From positions 1 to 13,688 of the forward strand of contig JASFBA010000092.1 in the NCBI GenBank assembly GCA_036172265.1: a stretch of 13,688 bases of DNA, read 5' to 3'. The notes under the pieces were generated by a model. It was not told where the DNA came from. It saw only the letters and a program-made list of their open reading frames with translations, and did not search any database. The first letter of the stretch is position 1, and each line of letters starts with the position of its first letter. This document shows, piece by piece, positions 1 to 6,061 of this stretch. Origin of the DNA: JASFBA01 sp036172265. GTDB lineage: Bacteria; Chloroflexota; Chloroflexia; DTKN01. The translations under genes were made by a program, and so were the position numbers.

Positions 1-74
1 TCGCCCGCTACTTCGGCCGGCCTTCCTTCTCCATCGAAGTGGACCCGGTTGAACGGCGCATTCGAACGGTCCAG
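1..74 (+). repeat. 74-bp exact partial copy of the DUF166 gene
   Basis: Bases 1-74 are identical to 1701-1774, which encode residues 145-168 of the downstream DUF166 protein, in the same orientation. The identity ends at 74/75, where this copy joins one arm of a long inverted repeat while the intact gene continues. The last seven bases (ggtccag, 68-74) also belong to the inverted-repeat arm, so the joint shows 7-bp microhomology. The copy has no start codon or other part of the gene and cannot be functional. It may be a genuine partial duplication or a chimeric joint near a contig end. Confidence 0.95.
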
Positions 75-166
75 TCTACATAGGAATCTTCGGTCCGGAT
101 GGAGTAGTGTTTAAGGCGCAGGGCATCACGGACCTGGTCGAGGGGTCCCTTGGGTCTTGATCCCAT
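68..166 (-). pseudogene. Tyrosine recombinase (integron-type) N-terminal fragment, inverted copy
   Basis: On the minus strand an ATG at 166 opens a frame beginning MGSRPKGPLDQVRDALR and reaching SYVDWT. This is the start of the SAM-like N-terminal DNA-binding domain typical of integron/XerC-type tyrosine recombinases. After codon 33 the frame runs into the antisense of the DUF166 fragment and stops at 8-10, giving a 52-residue chimeric product. A GGAGG site lies upstream of the ATG. The core-binding remainder and the catalytic Arg-His-Arg-Tyr domain are absent, so this is a dead fragment. It differs from the facing copy by one residue. Confidence 0.8.
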
Positions 167-323
167 CGGGGTTTCCTCCGGTCTTTACAAGAACCACAAC
201 CCGTAAAGACCGGAGGAAACCCCGATGGGATCAAGACCTAAGAGACCCCTCGACCAGGTCCGTGATGCCCTGCGCCTTAAACACTACTCCATCCGGACCG
301 AAGATTCCTATGTAGACTGGACC
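68..323. repeat. Large inverted repeat, 121-bp arms, 14-bp spacer
   Basis: Arm 68-188 is the reverse complement of arm 203-323 with two mismatches (positions 148 and 152 against 243 and 239), separated by 189-202. Each arm carries a GGAGG ribosome binding site and the first ~33 codons of a tyrosine recombinase, so the element is two recombinase 5' ends placed head to head. One mismatch is synonymous and the other changes Arg7 to Gly. The outer ends of both arms stop at the same point, just after the Tyr-Val-Asp-Trp codons. The two differences argue against a simple fold-back copying artefact, though sequencing error could also explain them. Confidence 0.93.
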
Positions 324-535
324 TGACGCTGCTGTTCCTCTACCGAGAGGTGCTCCATAAGGACCTGGGCACCATTGACGCCTTGCGCACCCGAAAGCCC
401 AAACGCCTGCCCGCCGTCCTGACCCAAGACGAGGTGCGCCGGGTCCTCGATCACCTGTCAGACACCCACCAACTGACGGCGAAACTGCTCTACGGCAGCG
501 GCCTGCACCTCCTGGAAGCCCTCCGCTTGCGCGTT
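225..535 (+). pseudogene. Integron-type tyrosine recombinase, deleted and frameshifted remnant
   Basis: The ATG at 225, preceded by GGAGG, starts a frame of 33 residues (MGSRPKRPLDQVRDALRLKH through YVDWT) that ends at TGA 324-326. From 323 another frame encodes LTLLFLYREVLHKDLG, then RLPAVLTQDEVRRVLDHL and LLYGSGLHLLEALRLRV. These match, in order, the end of the core-binding domain and the start of the catalytic domain of integron-integrase-like recombinases. About 50 residues between the two parts are missing and the join is out of frame. Homology ends near 535, where unrelated sequence begins, so the catalytic His-x-x-Arg and Tyr are lost. The frame opened by GTG at 350 is a run-on through the fragment and not a gene. 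The family assignment is from motif recognition. Confidence 0.82.
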
Positions 536-846
536 GGCCGGAATGGAGATAAATTGCCCCAGGCTGTCATCCACGTCGCCGCGCCCATCGAGGTCGTCAT
601 AGCCACCCAAGTAGGCCCCGTAGTGGCCCTCGTAAAACCAGGTGCCGTCGGCCAGGGGATAGCCGTCGTCGGAGGCGACGGTCCAGGCGGTGGGCCCGCG
701 AAGAAGGTCTAAGTCGCCGTTGGTGATGGCATCGTAGCAGTTGGCTCCATGGTGGGTGTAGTGCTTGGAGACGACGGGCAGGACGAGCACGTTGGGGTAC
801 GGTGGCGGCGAGGGTAGTTGGGGTCGCAGCGAGACCTCTACTCCTC
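536..846 (-). pseudogene. Fragment of a secreted surface protein (stalk plus carbohydrate-binding-like region)
   Basis: Minus-strand translation of this stretch reads a Pro-rich linker (LPSPPPYP), then VLVLPVVSKHYTHH, then CYDAITNGD followed by a Trp/Tyr/Gly-rich segment with WFYEGHYGAYLGGYDDLDG and ending FISIPANA. Chloroflexota secreted proteins often have such a Pro-rich stalk, a 'LPLVxKNY'-type motif and an 'xxNGDFE' jelly-roll-like module. There is no signal peptide, and a TGA lies upstream in the same frame near 846-848. The frame continues past ~535 into antisense of the recombinase remnant, so it is truncated at both ends. The assignment is by resemblance only. Confidence 0.55.
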
Positions 847-893
847 ACCGTCCGGAAGAGACAAAAGTTACAGACCGAAGCCGGCCGACAGGG

Positions 894-899
894 TATAAT
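894..899 (+). promoter_or_regulatory. Possible -10 element upstream of the ferredoxin-DUF166 operon
   Basis: A perfect TATAAT lies about 130 bases before the ferredoxin start. No convincing -35 hexamer occurs 16-18 bases upstream; the nearest candidate, TTACAG, is 20 bases away. Positions 850-1031 otherwise hold no gene that I can recognise. This would be a promoter with a leader of about 120 bases if it is used. Confidence 0.35.
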
Positions 900-1031
900 T
901 ACTAAAAAGTTCTGGGGCTGAAGGTTCCGCTACGCCTCGTTATTCAACCTAAAGGTTCAGATACCGGATGATTTTCTATCGCTTGGCTCGGGATAACCGG
1001 CGCGGGATTTGAAGACAGGACAGAGGTGCTG

Positions 1032-1256
1032 GTGAACGAATCGTCGGTCCTTCCGCTCATCCTGGAGGAGCGCTGTACCAGATGCGGCGACTGTGTGGAG
1101 GTCTGCCCGGCGGGAGCGCTCGAACTTCAGGACAACCGTGTGGTGCTGGCCCGTCCGGAAGATTGCCGTTACTGTGCCGATTGCGAAACGATCTGCCCGG
1201 AGGGAGCCATCGTCCTGCCCTTTGAGATCGTCTTTGAGGACGGAACTCCTGGGTGA
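1032..1256 (+). CDS. Small 2x[4Fe-4S] ferredoxin
   Basis: The product of about 74 residues carries two complete cluster motifs: CTRCGDCVEVCP followed by CRYCADCETICP, each C-x2-C-x2-C-x3-C-P. This is the bacterial-type dicluster ferredoxin fold, a soluble low-potential electron carrier. I chose GTG at 1032 because GAGGTG (1023-1028) sits at Shine-Dalgarno distance; GTG at 1026 is in frame and possible. The gene ends 14 bases before the DUF166 gene and probably forms an operon with it. From memory, such pairing of a ferredoxin with DUF166 also occurs in methanogens and some Chloroflexota. It suggests that the ferredoxin serves as a redox partner, which is an inference. Confidence 0.9.
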   Translation: MNESSVLPLILEERCTRCGDCVEVCPAGALELQDNRVVLARPEDCRYCADCETICPEGAIVLPFEIVFEDGTPG

Positions 1257-1270
1257 CCTCGAGGTAAGAG

Positions 1271-2029
1271 ATGCGCATCCTGGTCGTCTATCAGGGAGAA
1301 TACGGCCGGCGGCACCTGGAGAACCTGCGCCGGCATGCTCCGGCCGGCTGGAGCATCTCCGAATGGAAGGCACCGGCCGTCCTCCCGCCGGTCATTGATT
1401 ACCCAGAGGAGTTCCTGCCGGAGGCCCTGCCCCCGGCCGAGTTGGTCCTTTCGTTGGGAGAAAATCCCGGCGTGGCCGAACTCCTGCCCGAAATCGTCCG
1501 GCGCTCCGGGGCAAAGGCGGTCATTGCCCCGGCCGATAGCGATGCCTGGCTGCCGCGGGGACTGGCCAACCAACTCCACCGCTGGCTGGCACGGATGGGA
1601 GTGAGCGTGGTCACGCCCCGGCCCTTTTGCTCCCTCACCGAGACCACGAGTAGCCTGCGCACCGAGCAGGAGGAAGTGCGCGATCCCCTCATCGCCGAGT
1701 TCGCCCGCTACTTCGGCCGGCCTTCCTTCTCCATCGAAGTGGACCCGGTTGAACGGCGCATTCGAACGGTCCAGGTACTGCGCGATGCTTCCTGCGGCTG
1801 TGCCCGCTTCGTCGCCGAGCGCCTGGTAGGGCTACCGGTAGATGAGGCGGTAGAACAGGCCGGCCTGCTCCACCACCATTACCCCTGCCAGGCCAGCATG
1901 GTCCAGGATCCGCTCTTTCACGATGCCCTGATGCATGTCTCGGGCAACCTGATGAAGGACGAAGTGGCACGTGGGGTACGGCCTTATGTCCGCATCTTGC
2001 AGTTCACGCCGGCCGGCCGGGTGGAGTAG
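1271..2029 (+). CDS. DUF166 family protein, ferredoxin-linked
   Basis: This 252-residue protein begins MRILVVYQGEYGRRHLENL and matches the DUF166 family (Pfam PF02593, from memory), known mostly from methanogens and a few bacteria. An archaeal member has been annotated as a thymidylate synthase, but no classical ThyA or ThyX motif is visible here and I do not transfer that function. Four cysteines sit in conserved-looking positions: Cys120 in RPFCSLT, Cys175 and Cys177 in DASCGCARFV, and Cys206 in HHHYPCQASM. With the adjacent ferredoxin they suggest an Fe-S cluster or redox-active site. The start has a good GAGGTAAG site. Residues 145-168 are duplicated at 1-74. Confidence 0.8.
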   Translation: MRILVVYQGEYGRRHLENLRRHAPAGWSISEWKAPAVLPPVIDYPEEFLPEALPPAELVLSLGENPGVAELLPEIVRRSGAKAVIAPADSDAWLPRGLANQLHRWLARMGVSVVTPRPFCSLTETTSSLRTEQEEVRDPLIAEFARYFGRPSFSIEVDPVERRIRTVQVLRDASCGCARFVAERLVGLPVDEAVEQAGLLHHHYPCQASMVQDPLFHDALMHVSGNLMKDEVARGVRPYVRILQFTPAGRVE

Positions 2030-2050
2030 CAGCAGTCCGAAAACTCGCCG

Positions 2051-2425
2051 CTACTTCCGGCGGAAGCGGCAGGGACGTTTCCTTCGCAGGCGCGGGTAAA
2101 AGGAAAAGGCCGCCAGGACTTCTTTGGCCTCCTCGGCCAGGCTTTCCGGCACCTGGAGGTGCTGGACACCCAACCCGTCCACCGTTACCCCCAAGACCAG
2201 GCCGGCCGATTCCCTTCGGACGACGACGGGGATGCCTTCCTGTTCCAACTGCCCCTGGAGCAGGGACGATTCGAGTTCCCCATAGGCGGTGCGGATGGTC
2301 ACCAGTTTTTCGTCGGGAGAAAAAGGCCTCCAGGACGGCTTCTGGGGCAGGAGCAGGCGCCGGCAACGCGGGCAGCGCTCGACTTCCAGGGCATATTCCC
2401 TCCGACAGCGCGGGCAGTAGGCCAC
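2051..2425 (-). CDS. Zinc-ribbon protein with DUF2007-like domain
   Basis: This 124-residue protein starts at GTG 2425, five bases after AGGAGG. Residues 1-25 form a zinc ribbon (CPRCRREYALEVERCPRC). From about residue 40 (LVTIRTAYGELESSLLQGQL) to about 107 it resembles DUF2007, the small 'signal-transducing' domain that follows the pattern of loading two to three strands and a helix around 'GIPVVV...'. The basic tail (RLRRKRPCRFRRK) is unusual. It is convergent with the DUF166 gene (21-bp gap) and divergent from the CDF gene, with its own promoter at 2544-2572. Specific function unknown. Confidence 0.75.
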   Translation of the reverse strand: MAYCPRCRREYALEVERCPRCRRLLLPQKPSWRPFSPDEKLVTIRTAYGELESSLLQGQLEQEGIPVVVRRESAGLVLGVTVDGLGVQHLQVPESLAEEAKEVLAAFSFYPRLRRKRPCRFRRK

Positions 2426-2543
2426 GATTTCCTCCTATGCAACCCATCCGGTACAACCAATGATGTTGCCTTTTACGGGAGACGGGAAACAGGACGCCGG
2501 TGATGTCTTTGCCCCGCCAGGCGAAACTTATCCAGTAACCAAT

Positions 2544-2572
2544 ATTGTACCGCACCGCGCCGGAACGGTCAA
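2544..2572 (-). promoter_or_regulatory. Promoter for the zinc-ribbon/DUF2007 gene
   Basis: Read on the minus strand, TTGACC (complement of 2567-2572) and TACAAT (complement of 2544-2549) are separated by exactly 17 bases, each matching the sigma-70 consensus at five of six positions. Transcription would start near 2537, giving a leader of about 110 bases. The -35 box lies back to back with the -35 of the opposing promoter. Confidence 0.65.
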
Positions 2573-2576
2573 AGTT

Positions 2577-2605
2577 TTGACAAGGGCGGCGGCGTATGAT
2601 ACATT
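2577..2605 (+). promoter_or_regulatory. Promoter for the CDF transporter-DUF3786 operon
   Basis: A consensus TTGACA (2577-2582) is followed after 17 bases by TACATT (2600-2605), preceded by the extended -10 dinucleotide TG (2597-2598). Transcription would start near 2612, about 180 bases before the CDF start codon. Only 4 bp separate this -35 from that of the divergent promoter. Confidence 0.6.
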
Positions 2606-2611
2606 GGGATC

Positions 2612-2794
2612 GTCCGAGAGATTGGAGGCCGGCGTTGCAGGATACCACCCAGTTCGGACCGTCCGGTGTATTTTCGACTATTGGGAATGCAAAAGATGAG
2701 GGAAGAAAAGGCAAGACACTTTGTTCGAGATAAGTTGCAGCGGAGAGGTTTTCAGGAATCGTGAACGAGACCTCTCGACGGTGAAAGGAGACCT
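2612..2794 (+). promoter_or_regulatory. Long 5' leader of the CDF transporter gene
   Basis: This ~180-base untranslated stretch contains no convincing ORF. A pairing between GTCCGA (2612-2617) and TCGGAC (2654-2659) and a 7-bp hairpin between GAGAGGT (2743-2749) and ACCTCTC (2770-2776) are visible. The latter ends just before the AAAGGAG ribosome binding site (2784-2790). It does not match the NiCo or Mn riboswitch consensus as I remember them. A regulatory role is possible because metal exporters are often controlled by their leaders, but this is an inference. Confidence 0.3.
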
Positions 2795-4267
2795 ATGGAT
2801 ACCTTCCGCGCCATCCGTCGGGTCCTCTGGATCACGATGGGCCTCAACCTCCTGGCTACGGGAGCCAAACTGGTCATGGGCTACCTCACCGGTTCCCTCA
2901 GCCTGGTCGCCGACGGCTTCGATTCGGCCTTTGACGCCGCCTCCAACGTGGTGGGGCTGGTGGGGATTTACCTCGCCGCCCGGCCGGCCGACGAAAGCCA
3001 CCCCTACGGCCACCACAAGGTCGAAACCCTCACCGCCCTGGGCGTCTCCGCCCTCCTTTTCCTGACCACCTGGGAACTGGTCAAAAGTGCCGTCGAGCGC
3101 CTGCGCAACCCGGCCTTGATCCAGGCCGAGGTCACCGTCTGGAGTTTCGCCGCCCTCGTCTTCAGCATCCTGGTGCACACGGCGGTGGTCTGGTACGAGA
3201 TGCGGGAGGGGCGACGGCTCCATAGCGACTTCTTGGTGGCCGATGCCCGACACACCCGGGCCGACATCTGGGTCTCGCTGAGCGTCATCGGCGGGCTGGT
3301 GGCCGTGCGCCTAGGCGCGCCGGTCGCCGACCCTATCCTGGCCCTGGTGGTGGCCCTCTTCATCGCCAAGATCGGCATAGACATCGTCCGGGAGACCTCG
3401 CCGACGCTGATGGACCGGGCGATGCTACCGCCGGCCCTGGTGGAGCGCATCGCGCTGGAGGTGCCGGGGGTACATTCCTGCCACCATGTACGCAGCCGCG
3501 GGCACGACCGCGCCGTCTACGCCGATCTGCACCTCCACGTGGATCCGGAGATGAGCGTGGAACAGGCCCACGCCATCGCCCACGAAGTTCAGACCCGCCT
3601 GCGGGCCTGTCGCCCCGGCCTGGAGGACGTAACGATTCATCTGGAGCCGGCCGGCTCCCTTCCCCCAGAGCCCGGCCACGAGCGGATTGCCCTCCAGTTA
3701 CGCCGGCTGGCCACCGGACTGGGGCTAGAAGTCCATGACGTATGGGCGCACGAGATCGAAGGACGCTACTTTGTGGACGCCCACATGGAGGCCGACGGGC
3801 ACCTCACCCTGGGACAAGCCCACGACCTGGCCGTCTTACTGGAGAACCGAGCCTATGCCGAGATTCCCGGCCTGGCCGGCCTCACCACCCACATCGAGCC
3901 GCGGGGCCGACAGACGGGTATCCCTTCCCAGACCGGGGAAGAAAGGAGCCTGCTCGAGGCGGTGCAACGGGTGATTTCTGCCTCCGAAACGCCTCTGCAC
4001 TGCCACGAGGTACAGGTCCATCGAGGAGAAGACGGCTGGGTCGTTTCCCTGCACTGTTGCCTGCCGGAGGAGATGACGCTCTTCCAGGCCCATCGGGTGG
4101 GCACAACTCTGGAGCAACTTCTGCGTGAGGAAATCCCGGACCTGGAGCGGGTGGTGGTGCATACGGAGCCGAGGGGGGCAGGGGAACAGGGAGAAAGGGA
4201 CGGGGAAATAGGAAATGGGGCTACGGACGAACCGCCAAGCCGGGGAAAAGAGGCCGATGGAGGATGA
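2795..4267 (+). CDS. Cation diffusion facilitator transporter with three C-terminal metallochaperone-like domains
   Basis: This 490-residue inner-membrane metal/proton antiporter has an N-terminal CDF transmembrane region of about six helices (residues 10-200). Helix 2 carries Asp43 and Asp47 (FDSAFD) and helix 5 carries His153 and Asp157 (HTRAD), the D-D/H-D transport site of FieF/YiiP-type proteins that move Zn, Fe or related divalent ions. A normal family member is ~300 residues. Here the cytoplasmic domain is present three times (about 212-287, 294-369 and 382-461), each with an 'AH' helix and ending H-x-E-P. The 29-residue tail is polar and low in complexity. The start has AAAGGAG and a dedicated promoter. 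The gene ends at the start of the DUF3786 gene. Confidence 0.93.
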   Translation: MDTFRAIRRVLWITMGLNLLATGAKLVMGYLTGSLSLVADGFDSAFDAASNVVGLVGIYLAARPADESHPYGHHKVETLTALGVSALLFLTTWELVKSAVERLRNPALIQAEVTVWSFAALVFSILVHTAVVWYEMREGRRLHSDFLVADARHTRADIWVSLSVIGGLVAVRLGAPVADPILALVVALFIAKIGIDIVRETSPTLMDRAMLPPALVERIALEVPGVHSCHHVRSRGHDRAVYADLHLHVDPEMSVEQAHAIAHEVQTRLRACRPGLEDVTIHLEPAGSLPPEPGHERIALQLRRLATGLGLEVHDVWAHEIEGRYFVDAHMEADGHLTLGQAHDLAVLLENRAYAEIPGLAGLTTHIEPRGRQTGIPSQTGEERSLLEAVQRVISASETPLHCHEVQVHRGEDGWVVSLHCCLPEEMTLFQAHRVGTTLEQLLREEIPDLERVVVHTEPRGAGEQGERDGEIGNGATDEPPSRGKEADGG

Positions 4268-4268
4268 A

Positions 4269-4925
4269 ATGTGCGGAGATCGCCGGCTGGAAGAACATTT
4301 GGAGGCACTGCCGCGGAACTACCGCGAGGCCTATCGGGTAGCCTGCCAAAAGATGGCCGGCCGAGATCCGCGAATTGATGCCGAAACGGCCGGTGTGACC
4401 TACGTAGAACTGGGGGAAGGAAAAGGGCGCTTTGAGATTCCCCTCCTGAACCAGACCTATGAAATCTCCTGGCCGGGCCTGGAGATCCGGGAAGCCGGAA
4501 GCGATAAGGAGCCCTCCCTGGTGGTGCAAATCCTGCTCCTGCACTACCTCCTGACCTCTGACGGCATCTCCCTGCGTGGGCAATGGGTTTCCTTCCGCGA
4601 CCTCCCCGACGGTCGGGTATATTACCCGGCCTTTCGGGCGGGGAGCGAGGAACGGCTGCGGGCGCGTTTCGGCCAGGATACAGCGGCCCTGCGGGTGGCG
4701 GCGGAGCGACTGGGCGGCCGGCCGGCGGCGATGGCCGACCACGCCTTTATCTTCCAGGTGCTGCCCCGGCTGCCGATCGCCCTCCTCTTATGGGAAGGAG
4801 ATGAGGAATTTCCCCCCGAAGTTCGCCTCCTCTTCGACAGCACGGCCGCTAACTACCTGCCCACCGAGGACCTGGCCGTGATTGCCCGCTACCTCTGTGC
4901 TTGCCTCTTGCGGGCAGCAGGGTAA
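4269..4925 (+). CDS. DUF3786 domain-containing protein
   Basis: The ~218-residue soluble protein contains features of DUF3786: YVELGEGKGRFEIPLLNQTY, then LLLHYLLTSDG and WVSFRDLPDGRVYYPAF, followed by an FxQD-like segment and PLALLLWEGDEEFPP-type C-terminal block. The family occurs in anaerobic Firmicutes and Chloroflexota and has no proven biochemical function known to me. I chose ATG 4269 because GGAGG (4259-4263) lies five bases upstream and the start falls one base after the CDF stop. ATG 4257 and ATG 4215 are in-frame alternatives that would overlap the CDF gene. Either way the gene is translationally coupled to the CDF transporter. Confidence 0.8.
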   Translation: MCGDRRLEEHLEALPRNYREAYRVACQKMAGRDPRIDAETAGVTYVELGEGKGRFEIPLLNQTYEISWPGLEIREAGSDKEPSLVVQILLLHYLLTSDGISLRGQWVSFRDLPDGRVYYPAFRAGSEERLRARFGQDTAALRVAAERLGGRPAAMADHAFIFQVLPRLPIALLLWEGDEEFPPEVRLLFDSTAANYLPTEDLAVIARYLCACLLRAAG

Positions 4926-5015
4926 AGATGCCGTTCTCCAGAACCTGGGGGCGCGCCATTTTCAGGGCGGATTTCAAACCCCGCCCCTATCGTGCACACC
5001 TATCTTGCAGGGACT

Positions 5016-6011
5016 TTACGACCCGCTCCGGTCGAAAGGAAGGGCAGAGATGCGCATCAGTTTATCCCAACGGTGGGTGGCCTCGATGTAACGCACCGTC
5101 CCCGAGGCCGAACGCATGACCACGGAGTGGGTACTGGCCCCCCGGCCGAAGTAGCGCACGCCGCGCAGAAAGCCGCTCGTGGTGATGCCTGTGGCGGCCA
5201 GGAAGACATCCTCGCTGCGCACCAGGTCGTCCACGGTCATCACCCGTTCCAGGTCCAGCCCGGCGGCCTGTGCCGCTTCCCGTTCCGCCTCATCCCGCGG
5301 CCAGAGCCGGCAGAAGATGCCCCCGTTCAGGCAGCGGGCGGCGCAAGCGCTGATCACCGCCTCCGGCGCCCCACCGATGCCCATCAGGAGGTCCACATCT
5401 CCCCCGGGCATCATCGCCTGGATGGCCGGAGCCACATCTCCGTGTGAAATCAGGCAGATACGCGCCCCCGCCTCTCGAATCTGGCGGATAAGTTCGGTAT
5501 GGCGGGGGCGGTCCAACACCACCACCGTCAGGTCGTCCACGTCTTTCCCTTTGGCCCGGGCTACCCGGCGCAGATTCTCGGCCACCGGGGCATCCAGGTC
5601 CACCACATCCTTGGCCTCCTCTCCGACCACCAGTTTGTCCATATAGACCACTTCTCGACAGCCGAAGAGGGAACCGCGTTCGGCCACGGCCACGATGGCG
5701 ATAGCCCCCGGCTGACCGTGGGCCAGGAGGAGGGTGCCCTCCACCGGGTCCACGGCAATATCTACCTGTGGTGGGGAACCGGTGCCCAGACGCTCGCCGA
5801 TATAGAGCATAGGGGCCTTGTCCTTTTCCCCCTCGCCGATGACCACGATGCCGTCCATAGCGATGCTGTCGAGGACAAAGCGCATGGCATCCACGGCGGC
5901 CTGATCGCAGGCTTCCCGCAAGCCCCGGCCCATCCAGCGTGCTGCCCGCAGGGCTGCGGCTTCCGTGGCACGCACCAGTTCAAAGCCCAGGTTCCGTTCC
6001 ATACGGGCCAT
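5016..6011 (-). CDS. glpX: Class II fructose-1,6-bisphosphatase (GlpX)
   Basis: This 331-residue enzyme hydrolyses fructose 1,6-bisphosphate to fructose 6-phosphate in gluconeogenesis, and sometimes sedoheptulose bisphosphate in pentose cycles. The GlpX motifs appear in order: the starting ERNLGFELVRATEAAALRAA, VIGEGEKDKAPMLYIGE (residues 57-73, metal-binding acids), DIAVDPVEGT (84-93), YMDKLVVG, ISHGDVAPAI (188-197) and MGIGGAPEAVISACAARCLNG. Length is typical for the family. I chose ATG 6011 because GGAGG lies six bases upstream; an in-frame ATG at 6047 lacks such a site. It follows the transaldolase gene by 42 bases, interrupted by a palindrome, and the two were probably co-transcribed in sugar-phosphate metabolism. 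Confidence 0.94.
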   Translation of the reverse strand: MARMERNLGFELVRATEAAALRAARWMGRGLREACDQAAVDAMRFVLDSIAMDGIVVIGEGEKDKAPMLYIGERLGTGSPPQVDIAVDPVEGTLLLAHGQPGAIAIVAVAERGSLFGCREVVYMDKLVVGEEAKDVVDLDAPVAENLRRVARAKGKDVDDLTVVVLDRPRHTELIRQIREAGARICLISHGDVAPAIQAMMPGGDVDLLMGIGGAPEAVISACAARCLNGGIFCRLWPRDEAEREAAQAAGLDLERVMTVDDLVRSEDVFLAATGITTSGFLRGVRYFGRGASTHSVVMRSASGTVRYIEATHRWDKLMRISALPFDRSGS

Positions 6012-6026
6012 TTCGGACCTCCGGGT

Positions 6027-6061
6027 GAAGGTAGATCGGGTTGACAACCCGACCTACCTTC
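6027..6061. repeat. Near-perfect palindrome between the transaldolase and glpX genes
   Basis: A 16-bp stem (6027-6042 paired with 6046-6061, one A-C mismatch at 6035/6053) encloses a three-base loop. It overlaps the stop codon of the transaldolase gene (6054-6056) and lies just upstream of the glpX ribosome binding site. There is no T-tract on either side, so it is not a standard intrinsic terminator. It could be a dispersed palindromic element, an RNA stabiliser of the upstream message, or a partial terminator. No second copy was noticed in this window. Confidence 0.85.

Noticed and set aside
68..323. Inverted repeat as terminal repeats of an insertion sequence
   Set aside because: No transposase lies between the arms (spacer 14 bp), no target duplication is visible, and both arms are coding 5' ends of a recombinase.
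350..712. 120-residue plus-strand frame opened by GTG 350
   Set aside because: It is a recombinase fragment that runs on into antisense of a surface-protein fragment; no single protein family covers it.
1271..2029. Thymidylate synthase annotation for the DUF166 protein
   Set aside because: No ThyA or ThyX active-site motifs are visible; the label seems to come from one old archaeal annotation and cannot be supported here.
2046..2062. Hairpin CGCCG/CGGCG at the end of the zinc-ribbon gene as a terminator
   Set aside because: Five-bp stem followed by only four Ts on the minus strand; insufficient support.
2004..2714. 236-residue minus-strand frame
   Set aside because: It overlaps the zinc-ribbon gene in another frame and the divergent promoter; its Pro/Gly/Arg-rich composition is that of a shadow frame.
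4965..4986. Hairpin GGGCGG/CCGCCC between the DUF3786 gene and glpX as a bidirectional terminator
   Set aside because: Six-bp stem without a T-tract on either strand; too weak to call, though its position between convergent genes is suitable.
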